Shown in pieces: positions 48,076 to 59,902 of a stretch of DNA of 64,000 nt. A program made the position numbers and the translations under genes. Origin of the DNA: Desmodesmus armatus (lineage: Eukaryota > Chlorophyta > Chlorophyceae > Sphaeropleales > Scenedesmaceae); the NCBI GenBank assembly GCA_007449985.2, contig VIIQ02000158.1, forward strand, positions 62,001 to 126,000, in the 5' to 3' direction. The notes beneath the pieces are model-generated. The model did not search any database. It had not been told where the DNA came from and saw only the letters and a program-made list of their open reading frames with translations. The first letter of the stretch is position 1. Each line of letters starts with the position of its first letter.

Positions 48076-49519
48076 CGTCGCTGTCCCACTACCAGGTACC
48101 AGCTGCCAGTGCTGTCAGCAGCAGCAAGCCCCAAACAAGATTGTTATGCTGCCTGTTGCCGTCAGTGACAGCATGCAAGTCAGTGAACGCTGCTCATTGT
48201 CCGAGTGCTACACCAGATGTGGGCTGCGCAGACCCAGCCAGGCAGCACGCACGTTGCAGTTTCTACGGATTCGAACCCAGCTCAACGTTCGCAACTGAAT
48301 TAGCCCTTCTGATGCCCCGTGCCGCTGTATTGACCGTAACTGCGTGATGCATTGTTGAGTCTGAGATACAGTCAACATTTATTGACAACCTTGGACTGGT
48401 CAACTTTGACTGTGATGAACAGGCTGGCAGAAGCATGGTCAACTGCAGACCGATAACGACTCATTGCCTCAACATCATATGGCTTTCACTGGTTTGTTGC
48501 CTACTATCTCACAATGACAACACACCCAGATCTGAGAGGTCCCTCTGCTTTCAATCTATAGGGCAATTCCCAGGCCTGGCAGGGCAATTCCCAGAGCCCC
48601 TGGAGACAGTCTCCACGATGACTGGACAGGCAGGGACATTGAAGGTGGGGGCTGTATGACATACACAGAGCAACGTGTTTGTCTTAGGAAGGGGTACCGG
48701 TGCTGCAGGTTCATCTCCAAGGGATGTGTGATAGTGAAGACTTTGTCCAGCCTTGTACATGCAGTCAATCATTTAATGCACAAGTTCACAAGCAATGGTT
48801 GCTTGTGAACTAGGCAGCAGGATGGGCTACAGCTGTAGCTTAGGCAGGCAACAAAAGAAAGTCAAACTCATACTGCAAGAAAGCTGTCTGGCCTGACACG
48901 TGCAAGGGTGTTTCTGTGGCCTTCACATGGGGAGGGAAACAGTAGCCAGTTGCAACTGCCTTCCAAAATCAAGCCCATTTGTTGAACGCTCTCGGCATTC
49001 TGTGAAACGACAGCTTACAGAATGGGGTGCCAAATTGGTTGATCACAATTCAGTGCTTACACAGCACCAGTGAACCACGGCTCGCTGCTGAAACCCCATC
49101 CAGCACACAAACGGAAGGGGTGGTGCCCAAAGTGGGCAGGAGGCTGTATGTGTGCCAAGTTGGACAACCAAAAGCCGCTCGGATCGGATCGGATCACATG
49201 TGACGTGTGACACCTGCTGGTGCTGAGCACTCAACATCACTGTCACAAACACTTGTCAGGGACTGAACAGCCTGCAGTTGTGGTCAACATGGAGAAACTT
49301 TATTGACTGCGGCAGTCAATACAGGACCACCCAAACCTTGAAGTCAGGCGGTCACCACGGTGAACTGAGTAGTTTCAGTCAAACATGTGACTTTTGGGGT
49401 CAAACTGGAGGACAACACCCCCGCAATGTCTACATTGACTGCGGCCGTCAATACAGGACCACCCAAACCTTGAAGTCAGGTGGTGAACTGAGTACTTTCA
49501 GTCCATTTGACTTTTGGGG
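48076..49519. repeat. Flanking cassette 1 (between B and C)
   Basis: From about 48135 (AGGCTGCCTGTTGCCGTCAGTG-like) through 49519 this region matches 50730-51875 in order. Shared marks are GCGCAGACCCAG, TAGCCCTTCTGATGCC, CCTTGGAC(T/A)GGTCAA, ACTGGACAG, CCAGCCTTGTACATGCA, GGCCTGACACGTGC, GTGCTTACACAGCACCAGTGAACCACGG and the 3' end of gene C. It combines the upstream flank of B with the 3' flank of C. TTACA at 49016 (TGTAA on minus) is a poly(A) candidate for C. Confidence 0.75.
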
Positions 49520-49545
49520 TCAAACTTGGAGGACAACACCCCTCA
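49303..49545. repeat. 132-bp direct repeat spanning the 3' end of gene C
   Basis: Copy 1 starts at 49303 and copy 2 at 49435 (TTGACTGCGGC(A/C)GTCAATACAGG); both end in TTTTGGGGTCAAACT(T)GGAGGACAACACCCC. Copy 2 includes the stop codon and last codons of gene C, so the first copy is a duplicated stop/3' UTR unit. Confidence 0.85.
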
Positions 49546-50290
49546 ATGTCTTCAGCAAGGACCGTCTGGGCTGCTGCTGCTGGTGCTTGTGCTGTGCTTC
49601 ACTTGCAGCAGCCGATATACTCGCAGCAGCCAGTCCACTCTCAGCAGCCAGTACACTTGCAGCAGTAGGTGATTGCTGTGTTGCTGCTTGTGTTGCTGCT
49701 GGCTGCTGCCCTGAGACTTCAGGTGTCGCCCCTGCATCATCCCAGTCCTCAATGTCGATGCCTGGCTCCCCATATGGCCCCTGCACAGCTGCAGCATCAT
49801 GCGCAGCACGTGCTTCTGCTTCTGCTGCTGCCTGCTTCTCCAGCTCTTGCTGCTGCTCAGCGTCCTGCTGACTTTGCAGCTCCATGACCTGTGGCACTGC
49901 TGCTCCAGCTGCAGCCTCCTGCGGCTCTTCCACTGCTGTTGCATCGTGCGCTTGATGTGCTGAGCTTGCCGCGGCAGGAGCAGCAGCCCAAACGGCCTTG
50001 CCGCTTGCTGCTGTCACATCCCAATATTCCTGCTCTGCAGCTGAGAGCTGTGCTGCTTCTGCTGAGTTTGGCGCTGCAGCTGGTGCTGCTTTGATGCCTG
50101 AAGCTGCATCAGACAAGGACTCTGTGGTTGGTGACGCTGAGATGCGAACGTCCTGTGTCAGACGCCAAGAGCCTAGGCTCCTTGGGGGACGGTAGCCTGC
50201 TGCCCAGGCTGACTGACCCACCAGCAGCATCACACCCAGGAACAGCAGGACTGCGATACGCGCGCCTCCTGATCTCCATGCTTCCTGCAT
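49520..50290 (-). CDS. Gene C: small signal-anchored Ala/Gln-rich protein
   Basis: Single open frame of 256 residues from ATG at 50290 to TGA at 49520. A hydrophobic segment (IAVLLFLGVMLLVGQSAWAA, residues about 10-29) looks like a signal peptide or anchor, followed by YRPPRSLGSWRL. The rest is Ala/Gln/Glu-rich with no fold I recognise and ends in RRSLLKTLRGVVLQV. Fragment D ends in nearly the same residues. An acceptor-like TTTTGCAG at 50324 suggests an upstream, perhaps untranslated, exon. The protein could be secreted or membrane-bound. Low complexity is a reason for caution, but the clear hydrophobic start and the shared tail favour a real gene. Confidence 0.55.
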   Translation of the reverse strand: MQEAWRSGGARIAVLLFLGVMLLVGQSAWAAGYRPPRSLGSWRLTQDVRISASPTTESLSDAASGIKAAPAAAPNSAEAAQLSAAEQEYWDVTAASGKAVWAAAPAAASSAHQAHDATAVEEPQEAAAGAAVPQVMELQSQQDAEQQQELEKQAAAEAEARAAHDAAAVQGPYGEPGIDIEDWDDAGATPEVSGQQPAATQAATQQSPTAASVLAAESGLAAASISAAASEAQHKHQQQQPRRSLLKTLRGVVLQV

Positions 50291-50329
50291 GCTAGCCCTT
50301 GCTCCCCTATTCAATCCAGCTACCTGCAA

Positions 50330-51875
50330 AACAAACAGGTACAGGTACTTGCTGCGCAGGGGTGGTGTTGAGTGGTCCTATAACAGACAGTGTGTATGGG
50401 CACAGAGGGCCTGGGCCACAGCTCCGTAGATTGATGCACTTTGACATGGTCAGCTTTGCTCTGTTATACTGGCATGAAACCCATGCAACACACGTAACCC
50501 TGCTGAGGTCCTGGGTGGCACCTCACCTTGTTGTGGTTTTGGCCCTGCAACAGTCAATCTGGCCACAGCCACAGCCCGTTGAGTGCTAACTCAGCACCAG
50601 CCCAGACTGTGTTGTCTTTTAGAGGTGATGAACACCACCACCATCATACCAGGCAGGGAAGACGAAGCTCAAGCTGTATCGAAGAACAACAGTTTCCCAC
50701 CAGTGACAGCCCCAATCAGGATTTTTAGGCTGCCTGTTGCCGTCAGTGACAGCATAAAAGCCAGTAAATGCAGCGCATCGTCCAATTGACACACCAGTGC
50801 GCTGCGCAGACCCAGGCAGCACGTTTCAGTTTCTGGACAAAAGGCGCACGTTTCAGTTTCTGGACAAATCGAACTTATCTCAAACTTGTGCGACTTAAAT
50901 AGCCCTTCTGATGCCTCTTGCCGCTATTGATAGTTCACCTGCGACGTAAAATGGAGTCGTAGATTCAGTCAAGACTGACAACCTTGGACAGGTCAAGTTT
51001 GACCGTGATCACCAGGCTGGCAGAAACATGGTCGCCTGCAGACAAGTTACTACCCCTGTGTTGATGCAATGAGTCTGCATCAACACGACATGCCTCCAGG
51101 ACCTGTAAGCTTAGCACTACGCAAAGGCAACAACTGAGAGATTCCAGCTGCTTTGATTCAATCCAGGGCAATTCTCAGTGCGTCTCCACTATGACTGGAC
51201 AGACAGGGACGCCGAAGGCGAGGGCTGGATGAACACAGAGCACCATGTCTGCCTTGAGCAGGGGTGTCACAGGTTCATCATCATGATCGAGTCGAGGAAG
51301 ATGTGATATAATGGACTTGGTCCAGCCTTGTACATGCATTGGTTGTGGAGCAGCTTGGGCAGGCGACAGAAGAAAGTCCAAGTCATACAGCGCACCCACT
51401 GCAAGAAAGATGTCTGGCCTGACACGTGCGAGGACTGTGGCCTTCATGGGGAGGGGAGGGGAGCATCAGCCACTTGCTATCGCCTTCCCAAACCAAGCCT
51501 ATCTGTTGAACGCTTTCAGCAATCTGTGGGACGGCAGCTTACAAATTTAGGTGCCGCATTGGTTGATCACAACTCAGTGCTTACACAGCACCAGTGAACC
51601 ACGGCACCGGCTCGCTGCCGACAGTATATCAAGCGCACAAACGGAGGGGTGGTGCCCAAAGTGGGCAGAAGGCTGTACACGTGTCCAAGTGGTGAACGAA
51701 TGATCACATGTGACACACTGCTGGTGCTGAGCAACCAAACTCACTGCCGCAAACACTTGTCAGGGCCTGAACAGCCTGCAGGTGTGGTCAACATAGGAAA
51801 ACACAGTCGATACAGGAGCACCCACACCTTGAAGGTGATGAATTGAGTGGTTTCAGTCAAACATTGACTTTGGGG
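50330..51875. repeat. Flanking cassette 2 (between C and D)
   Basis: From about 50730 this copy parallels cassette 1. It begins with a sequence like the upstream flank of paralogue B but has no B-like gene body beside it, then runs into the 3' flank of fragment D. TTACA at 51541 (TGTAA on minus) matches the poly(A) candidate of cassette 1. The repeat GGCGCACGTTTCAGTTTCTGGAC-like is doubled at 50820-50870. Confidence 0.7.
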
Positions 51876-52190
51876 TCAAACGTGAAGATTAACACCCCTC
51901 AATGTCTTCAGCAAGGACCGTCTGACACTGACACAGCCCCTGTGCCACCCAGGCCACTCAGCTGCACCTGCACTGCTGGCAGTCAACCAAAACAATAACA
52001 AAACAATGAATAGGATGGCTAGAAAAGCTGTGCCGAAGCATTCTAATTTCCATGCAGTTTCAGTACACAATGGCTGATGCACACTGGCCTGCAGCCCTGA
52101 TGATGCAGGCTCTAGCAGGCACGCATACAACACAAACCTAGATGACCTGATGCCATCAGAGCAGTCCTCTTGAAACGGGCATCCAAGCAA
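51876..52190 (-). pseudogene. Fragment D: truncated relative of gene C
   Basis: An open frame of 104 residues on the minus strand has a hydrophobic segment (FLAILFIVLLLFWLTASSAG) followed after a short linker by RRSLLKTLRGVNLHV, almost the C-terminus of gene C. The long Ala/Gln-rich middle of C is missing. The ATG at 52190 is simply the first in frame and may be wrong. It could be a small membrane peptide or a remnant; the shared tail and flank show that it derives from a duplication of C. Confidence 0.45.
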
Positions 52191-53067
52191 GCAATCACAC
52201 TAAGTTGTGCGTCACACTCAGCCGCTGCACACCATCAGCACCCGCTCAGCCAGCTGGGCAGTAATACTGCTAGTAGCTGGGGCCCGGGGCAGCAAAGGCA
52301 GGACCGCGTTGGGTGCATGATCCGGCCCACGATGGCGGCAACAGCCTGAGCGACAAGCAGCCACAGTGAACCAGGTGTGTGCAGGGCACAACAGGGCAAG
52401 AAGCTGGCACAACGAGCCAGGAAAGCTTAGTGCAGTGCATGGAATGAAACAATGACTGCTGAAGTCACCGCGCCACGTGTCTGTCAGCAGTGAAGAGGAG
52501 CATGCAAGTGGATCTGTCCCGACAAGAAGCTGCGGTCACAGCGCTTAGCTTGCCTGCCAAGCACAGAGCACAGCCCTGCAGCACCACAACCACAAGTCAC
52601 TTGCAACACGATCATGCATAGCATAAGTAGAGCTATGTCAAGACTGCCATGGCAAGCCTGGGGTCGCCACTACCTGGTATAGCTAGGCCTTACTTCAAGC
52701 TCAAGTGGGGCCGCCTGCAGCATTCCAGGACCCTCAAGAGTAAAAGCCATGGTGGCACGCGGTGCATGCTTCGGCCAGCACAGCCGTGTGCGGCTGCACC
52801 TGTCAGCCATGGCACCATTGTATGCCAACACACACTACCTCACAATGTGCTGCATGCCCTGCAGCATCATTCAATGCCCAAAAGCGCAGCCTGGTTGTTC
52901 AATGCCACATAAGCCTTGAACAACCAGTTGCTTTCAACCCCACAATGACACTGTTTGTGGGAACAGGTACAGGCACATCGTGCATAAGTCATCATACGGG
53001 CTGGTCCTGCCAATGACCCACAGCAAATTTCAAGCACCACAAGATACTGCCAGCCAGGCTGGTACCG
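52191..53067. other. Intergenic region between D and the sushi-type gene
   Basis: I see no supported gene. It holds the upstream flank of D and the 3' flank of the sushi-type gene ending at 53068. The plus-strand frame at 52649-52912 has no support. Confidence 0.35.
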
Positions 53068-56000
53068 TTACCGCAACGGGGGCGGCCCCACAAAAAGACC
53101 CCCAGTCCCCAGTGTACACACACGATTCCGTACGTCCTCTTCCGTCACCTCTCCCCCCGGTATGCTGACAAGGCTCGTGGTGCTCACAAACGGTCGCGTG
53201 ATGATAGCAACAGCACCTGGCAGCTGGTCGATGCTGACACTGCCATCAAGCACCACAGGCGCCGCAACTCCAGCTGACCCCGGGGTAGGGACAGCACCAT
53301 CCTGTACAGCAGCCGGCTGTGTAGAGACAGCTGCACTGCTTGCGTCGGTGGCAACGCCTTGAGAGGCAGCGCCTGTGACAGCGTATGTGCCAGCAACATC
53401 TCCCCGCTGCTAACACCCGCGTCCTCAGTGGCTCCAGGTTGTGGAGATGAGTGGGGTGCGCCCCGCACGCCAGCGTACCCATCTCCCTGAACGACAGAAG
53501 CAGAGGTGCCTGTGCGCCAGTAGCGCCGCAAGGTTGTGATCGCCATGTTGGAGCCACTGTCGTCCTCAATCACACTGGAATCGGTGATGATCTGCATGGC
53601 TGCTGTGGTGGCGGGCGGTGGGATAATGGCAATGTTGACTGTGTCCTTCCATTGGCGAGGTGGTGTGAGCGTGATCGGTTGAAACTTGCAGCCAGACACC
53701 GTCGCGGGGTTGCTGCAGATGCTGATGTCGCGGTTGGGTGGGTTCTGCAGGGGGATGTACAGCTTGCCACTTGCCAGGGCCATGCCTGTATATCCCGGCG
53801 CGGCGGTTGGAATGGACCCGCCAGACAAGAACGTGCCATCTCCCTCCGACTTGATGCAGGCTGTGAGCGCCACGTTGCACGCTAGCACAGATGGTCCAAT
53901 GGGAGGCGGGCCCAGCTGCCCGGAGTTGTCGGCGATATATACCGTGCCTTGTCCGGTAGTGTCGACCATGATGCCCATCGTGTTGTACTGTAGCTCGGGG
54001 TTGGTTGGGTCCATAATCACCGTCGTCGTGCACCTGTTGAAGTCGAAACCTACACTTGTCAGAGGGCACCTGCTCACTCCAGCACTCGACGTTATCCACA
54101 ACTGGTCAAAGCCGAGCGCCAGCCCCGAAGGGTTGTAAACCGTAGTGCTGATGGGGTCGAAAGTGAAACAAGGACACCTGGTGTCCATGAAGAAGATGTT
54201 TCGACAAACCATCACACAACCTTGCTGGTCCAGGACCGCGTAGAGGAGGCCCCTCCTCAGATCAACGGCCAAGTTGCCGTTGCCTCGTAATCCGGTGGTC
54301 TGGGAGGTCGTGTAGCGGCAGTCAGTCAACGCGGTGCCGACGAACGAGCACACGCGTACTTGGGCGTTCAAGTCGGCGATCCAGACGCGCACACCGTCTG
54401 TGGCGATGCCAAGGGGGAAGTTCAGTGGCTTGCTCGCTGCCTGGCCTACAGCAGCGTTGTTGGATTGGCATCCCTGCAGGCAGAGCAGGTCCAGCACAGA
54501 GCAAATGGTGCAATAATAGCTGCGTCAGCAGTGGATACTGTCTTTCTCGTCCCATGCAGGCAGCCGCTTGGCATGCTAAGCATTGCCATCTCCACCCAGG
54601 TCACCGTGTGTACAAGTGCATGTCGCACACGAATAAAACCCACCGCAATTGGTGTCAAGAGGCCGGCAGCCAGCAGCAGCAGCATGCCAGTGCCAATCAC
54701 CCCTCTGTTGTCAAAATCTGGTAAGCAGGCAGGATTGATTTCATAACTGACAGTTGTCATGTTGACTCACCGAGAGGTTGTCATCTTTGTCCAAGAAGCA
54801 TGCGATGACCTGCAAGCAGTGCAGCAAAACCCGTGCACACCAAGTTGAAGGACTGGAGAATTGCAGGGCTCAGCTAGGCTAGAGCCTAAAGACCACAGCT
54901 AAGGCACAGCAGCAAGCCCTGAAAGCCAGAACAGACACTCAGTGCCATGGCACCAAATGCCAAGGCTGGGGGCGCATGCGCACTCGCAGGCGAATATACA
55001 TGCAAAAACACACGCCGCACATAAGCGGCTTATCACACAGTAGTCATACAGACACTACCTAATGGCAAGAAGCAGCAATACCTGTAATGCCAGGTGCTGG
55101 TATGAGGCGTCACCAGTGACAGAAATCAACATCAACTTCACCCCCATGGCTGTTGGTGCAGCATGTATGGCTTGCAAACAATCCACGCCCTGCCTGTATG
55201 ACTCACCGCCCCGGTGTTGCCGTCATCACCCTGGCTGAGCAGGAAGGCCATGCCAGTATTCAGGGCCTGTGTGCAGACCCCAGACACGTCAGACCACACC
55301 CCAGTGTCAAGGCAAGTGCTGACTGGAGACCCTGTGAACCCTGTGTTACACACAGCCGTGCAGGTTGCCAACGCTGCAGCGCCTGTGCAGGTGGTGGGGA
55401 AGGCGCCGTTGGCAACTGTAGGAAGCGCGCCGGTGCACACTGCAGCAGGGCAAACAGCAACATACACAGCAGAGGGGCAAGTACAGTGAAGGACAAGCCT
55501 GTGCAAGCTGTACACTCTTACGTACATTGAAAGACAAGCCTGATGCTGATCCAAACATAATGCCAGTTGTGGCTGTAATGGCATGGCAGTCTGTTTTTGG
55601 TGTTGGCAGTCACGTGGCGATGTTACATGTTCACACTCCTCTAGTATAGGCAAGCCTGCAGCCCCACTGTTTGCTGCAGCAATGCTGTGCATGGATCGGT
55701 GACATCATTGTTTATGCAACATGAATACGCTGCGCCTCAGCTTGAGAACCATGCACTGTCTTGACTCACCCACAGCTGGTGGCTCAGGGCTTGGGGAAGG
55801 CGAAGGGGATGGGGAAGGGGAAGGGGAAGGGGAGGGAGAGGGCGAAGGAGAGGGTGAAGGGGAAGGGGAGGGCGAGGGAGAAGGAGAGGGGGAAGGTGAA
55901 GGGGAGGGAGAAGGAGATGGGGAGGGCGAGGGTGAGGGAGAGGGAGAGGGAGAGGGAGAAGGGGAAGGAGACGGAGAAGGGGAAGGCGATGGTCGGGGAG

Positions 56001-57855
56001 AGGGGGACGGGGAAGGGGAGGGTGATGGCTCTGGGGAGGGTGAGGGCGAGGGATGACCTTCGGTCTGCACTGCCCGGTGAATGTTGCTGCATCCCAGCCA
56101 AATGGTCCGCACGTGATGGTGGCCACGCCCCCAACATCACAGATGGCGACACACACTCCATTGAATGGTGTGACATCTGTGCAGGAGGAGGGCCAGACAC
56201 CATTGCCCTGGAGGAGGTTTGGCGGGGGTGTGCCAGAGCAGGTCTTGGGCACTGCGGGCAGCAAAGCAATCAGAGGGAACAACACAGCAGAAGTAGAGGC
56301 TTCAGACCGGACGGGTTGCTTGAGAGGGTTTGAGCGCCAGCGCCAGCACAGAGGGTTTAGACCTGATAGCAAGGCGGTGGGGTGCATGGGCAACAGGGAC
56401 AGTGCCTTGCAGACTGCGCAACAGACCCACAGCAAAGACGTGGGCGGTGTCTATTGACGACATCATCCGCACAGAAAGACACGTAAGCTATGTTCAACAC
56501 GTTCTTCCCTGTCATGGGACATGTGCTCAGCATGTAAACTTTACATAAGTCACCCAGTCAGCTGCATATGCATGCACTCACCACAGGTACCAGTGATAGT
56601 ATTTGCCCAAGACGCCCCAGTGGCTGAGTTTGTGTCAGGTTGGCAAGCCACTGTGGGGCTGCCTGTGTAGCCTGTGCTGCACGTGGCCAGGCAGCTGCTG
56701 CCAACGGCGGTGTTGGTACACGTTGCAGGGAAGAAGCCATTGGGTAGGGGCACAGCAGGAACGCCCTTGCACACGGCGGGAACTGCAGTACACGCAGCAG
56801 CACACGGCATGTTGATTGTCAGCGCCAACAGCAGGGGCTGAAGGACCAACCATGTACGCTTGTACTGTCGCAACATGAGCAACATGAGCAAAAACAACCC
56901 TAGTAGCCAGTCCAAGACACGTGCGTACTTTTCACCCCATTTGATCACAACCAAGCAGGAGGCCGTCTGCATGGACACCACCCTCTTTTGAGTCTCATGA
57001 GAGTTGTGTGCTTGGAACCTGCAGGCTGTAATCATGCCTGTGAGTCACACGTGTCTGCTGCAACTGCAAGTACAGCCACACTTCTGGGCTTCTGTTGTTG
57101 CACTCCTGCGGCCCAACATCAACTGTCCCATCTGCATCAACCTTGAATGCAGGATAGCTTCCAGCTTCAGTTACTCTGACGTGTGTGAAACACCCCAAAA
57201 AATTACCTTGCATGCAGCTGCCCAAGACAGTGGGCGACCAAGAGCTCCAGTGGTAGAGCCTGCATCCGCCATGCACATCACAATGGGGGTGGGAGCACCA
57301 GCATAGCCTGTGTTGCAGCGGGCTGTGCAGCTGCCGCCTGGTGCTGTGTTAGCACAGGTGTCGGGAAATGCACCGTTGTTGACTGCCTGGGGAGGCTTCC
57401 CTGCACACAGGGCCGCACCTGCAGGGGACGGCACAGCAAAAAACAGTGGCAAAAACAACAACAGCAGCAGCAACGGATCAGTAAACAACATGATCCATGC
57501 AGTAGGTGCGCGAGGAGATATAATTCGCCGACCTGCCCAAGCCACGCTGCCCCCTCCCTTCTCTGCCTGCGCAAGTGGTGGCAGCCGCCGCAAGTATCTC
57601 TCAAAAACTGTGACAGCTGATGCGTCAACACACACCCACCTCCTTTGGTGCATGCTCCTGAGGCTGTGAACTGCCAGCGCGCCCCACTGGGTGAGCCAGG
57701 GTCCAGGATGCAGGCCACTGTGGGGTACCCGGTAAACCCTGATGCACACTCGCCAGGGCACACATTGCCTGCTGAGGTGCCAGTGCAGCTGCTGTGGAAC
57801 TTCCCATTGGCCAGGGGGCACCTGGGGTGCCCAAGCACGCTGAAGATGAGCAACG

Positions 57856-57921
<66 letters not shown>

Positions 57922-59870
57922 CGGGATGCATTGAGTCAAGAGCAGTGCCGGATGAAAGGAGGACAGGACAGCGCTGGCGATGGTGTAGTGGGTGGACGAA
58001 GCAGCAAAAGGCGGCTCCTGAGGCCCAGCTGTGAGACATGGTGAGGTACGCGTCTAAAAACTTCAGCACAAGTAGCAAGCTATGAAAAAGACAATTCAGG
58101 TGGCGAACAATCTTTGCAGCGCAGCTTGGAGCCACAATGGGAACCCTCCAACCCTCCAACTGTTCATCCCTGTCACCCTCCCACCCTACTTCCAACCTGC
58201 CCCCCACCCACTCACTTGCTGTTGTCAGGCAGCCTCCAGTAAAGGTCTCCAGGCCCCACTCAAAGCCGTGGCACTTGATACTTGCAGCACCAAACTCCAC
58301 ACACTTGGCCTGACAGACCTGGTGCCTCTTGGTCTTGCCATCACAGGAGTCGGACCAGCTGCCCAGACCCCTCAGCAGGAAGTCAGGGGGCAGCCCATCA
58401 CACACTGCACCAGGGCAGCAGACATAGCAGCAGTAGCAGCAAGCCGTGTGGAGCTCTGGGACTGTAGCAGTAATGAATGCATGACTGTGACGTTACATTG
58501 ACTGTGTGAGGCTTATGCATTCACGCGGATGGCATGGGAGCAGAAAGGGCACCCAGGTGAGCTGTACACCCCTGGATTGTGCCCCTCACCCACCTTTGTC
58601 ACATGTCCCGGTCGCCTGGTCCTCCCACCTAGCCCCGTAGGGTGAGGTGGGGTCAGCCACACACTTGATGGTGGGGGCTGGGCCGCCGTAGCCCAGGTTA
58701 CACAGTGCTGTGCATGTGCCACCCACTGGCATTGATGCACAGCTGCGGGGGAAGAAGCCGTTGAGAAGCACTGGGTTGGGCTGCCCTATGCACACTGCAG
58801 GACAGAAGCAACGTTTGAAGGATGTCAGCATCAATGTACAACCACCAGCTTGACATACGCGACTGCTGGTGGGCAGCTCAGTGCTGTTGCTTCCTTGCAT
58901 GCATTCATGTGTAGGATCCACCGCCTTGGTTGGTCACCACCCGCCTCAGCTGTCTCTTACTCTGCTGCATCTTGCTAGCAACTGAGACAAAGAGCTGGCA
59001 TACAGGAAGAATCCTGGGACGCCCCAGCAACATGCCAACAGCCCGCCCCCTCCCATTGCTCACCTGGCTGATTGCTGCAGCCTCCATAGAGTGACTCCCG
59101 CAGCCATTCGCCAGTGCCACACCTGATAGTGGCAAAGCCAAACGTGCTGCACTGCGCAGTACACAGCTTTTGGGTGCGTGTGATTTCACAGCTGGCAGGC
59201 CAGCTGCCCATCCCCCTGAGCCATGAGGGGTCAGGACCACCATCACACACTGAAAAGGTGGAGGGGCGGGTGGGATAGGCAGTGCAGCAAAGGACACACA
59301 GAAGTCAGAGTGGACCAAGCAGTGGTGGCAATGCAAGTGCTTGGCATGAAGAGGAAAAGAGGAGGGTGATGTAAGTGGGGTCCTTGTTGTGCTGCAGCTG
59401 CACAAAAGAAGCGATGCTACTGCTGCTGCTGCTGCCGCTGCTGCTATTGGTTCTGCTGGACATGCTTGCAAGTACACCGCAGACGGGCAGTGCCAACTCA
59501 CTCAGCACCGCATGTTGGAGCACTGTCCAGCACTGTGTGGCAGTTGCAGTGCCTGTCACTACTGTTGAATGACATTCTGTGCGCGCCCTTTTGCAGCTGT
59601 ACTGCTGAGTGCACTACTGCTCCTGCATGTGACTGCAGTACCGCAGCTGCCAGAGTCCCATCCCCACCCCAGCACACACAAGTTTGCAATAGGAATGCAA
59701 TGCCTGATAGAGCTGACTACTGGTGCCGTGCTTGGCTGGGCTGGGCTGCCATCCTGCTGCATATGTGCTGATCCTGCTGCAGCACGATTGCACCTGTGAC
59801 TGCTGCTGTTGGCTCCCCTGTCAGCTGGGCGCCACAACTGAGGCGACCCTGCACCCTTGTGGTGGTTGCC

Positions 59871-59902
<32 letters not shown>

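Noticed and set aside
52649..52912. Plus-strand 87-residue open frame
   Set aside because: No splice signals, recognisable motif or neighbouring exons; composition is like random frames of this GC-rich sequence.
53360..53410. A 45-base intron instead of a frame break near the end of the sushi-type gene
   Set aside because: GT and AG can be placed to restore the frame, but 45 bases is far shorter than the other resolved introns here (over 70 bases), and the break sits at a G run on the coding strand.
55721..56333. Plus-strand Gly-Glu repeat protein
   Set aside because: It is the complement of the Ser-Pro coding repeat; only the minus-strand Ser-Pro frame connects to conserved exons.
54446..57530. 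Hydrophobic Met-led leaders before several sushi exons, as if each were a separate secreted protein (for example [18 protein letters not shown] at 54.7 kb)
   Set aside because: These lie in pyrimidine/CTG-rich intron 3' ends, which translate as Leu-rich. Donor and acceptor phases link the modules without them (for example 54771 to 54473, phase 0).
57278..58405. Single 375-residue minus-strand open frame joining two sushi modules through the CAG repeat
   Set aside because: It reads through clear donor and acceptor sites (58216, 57840) and includes intron-like sequence; pyrimidine-rich intron ends simply give Leu-rich open frames.
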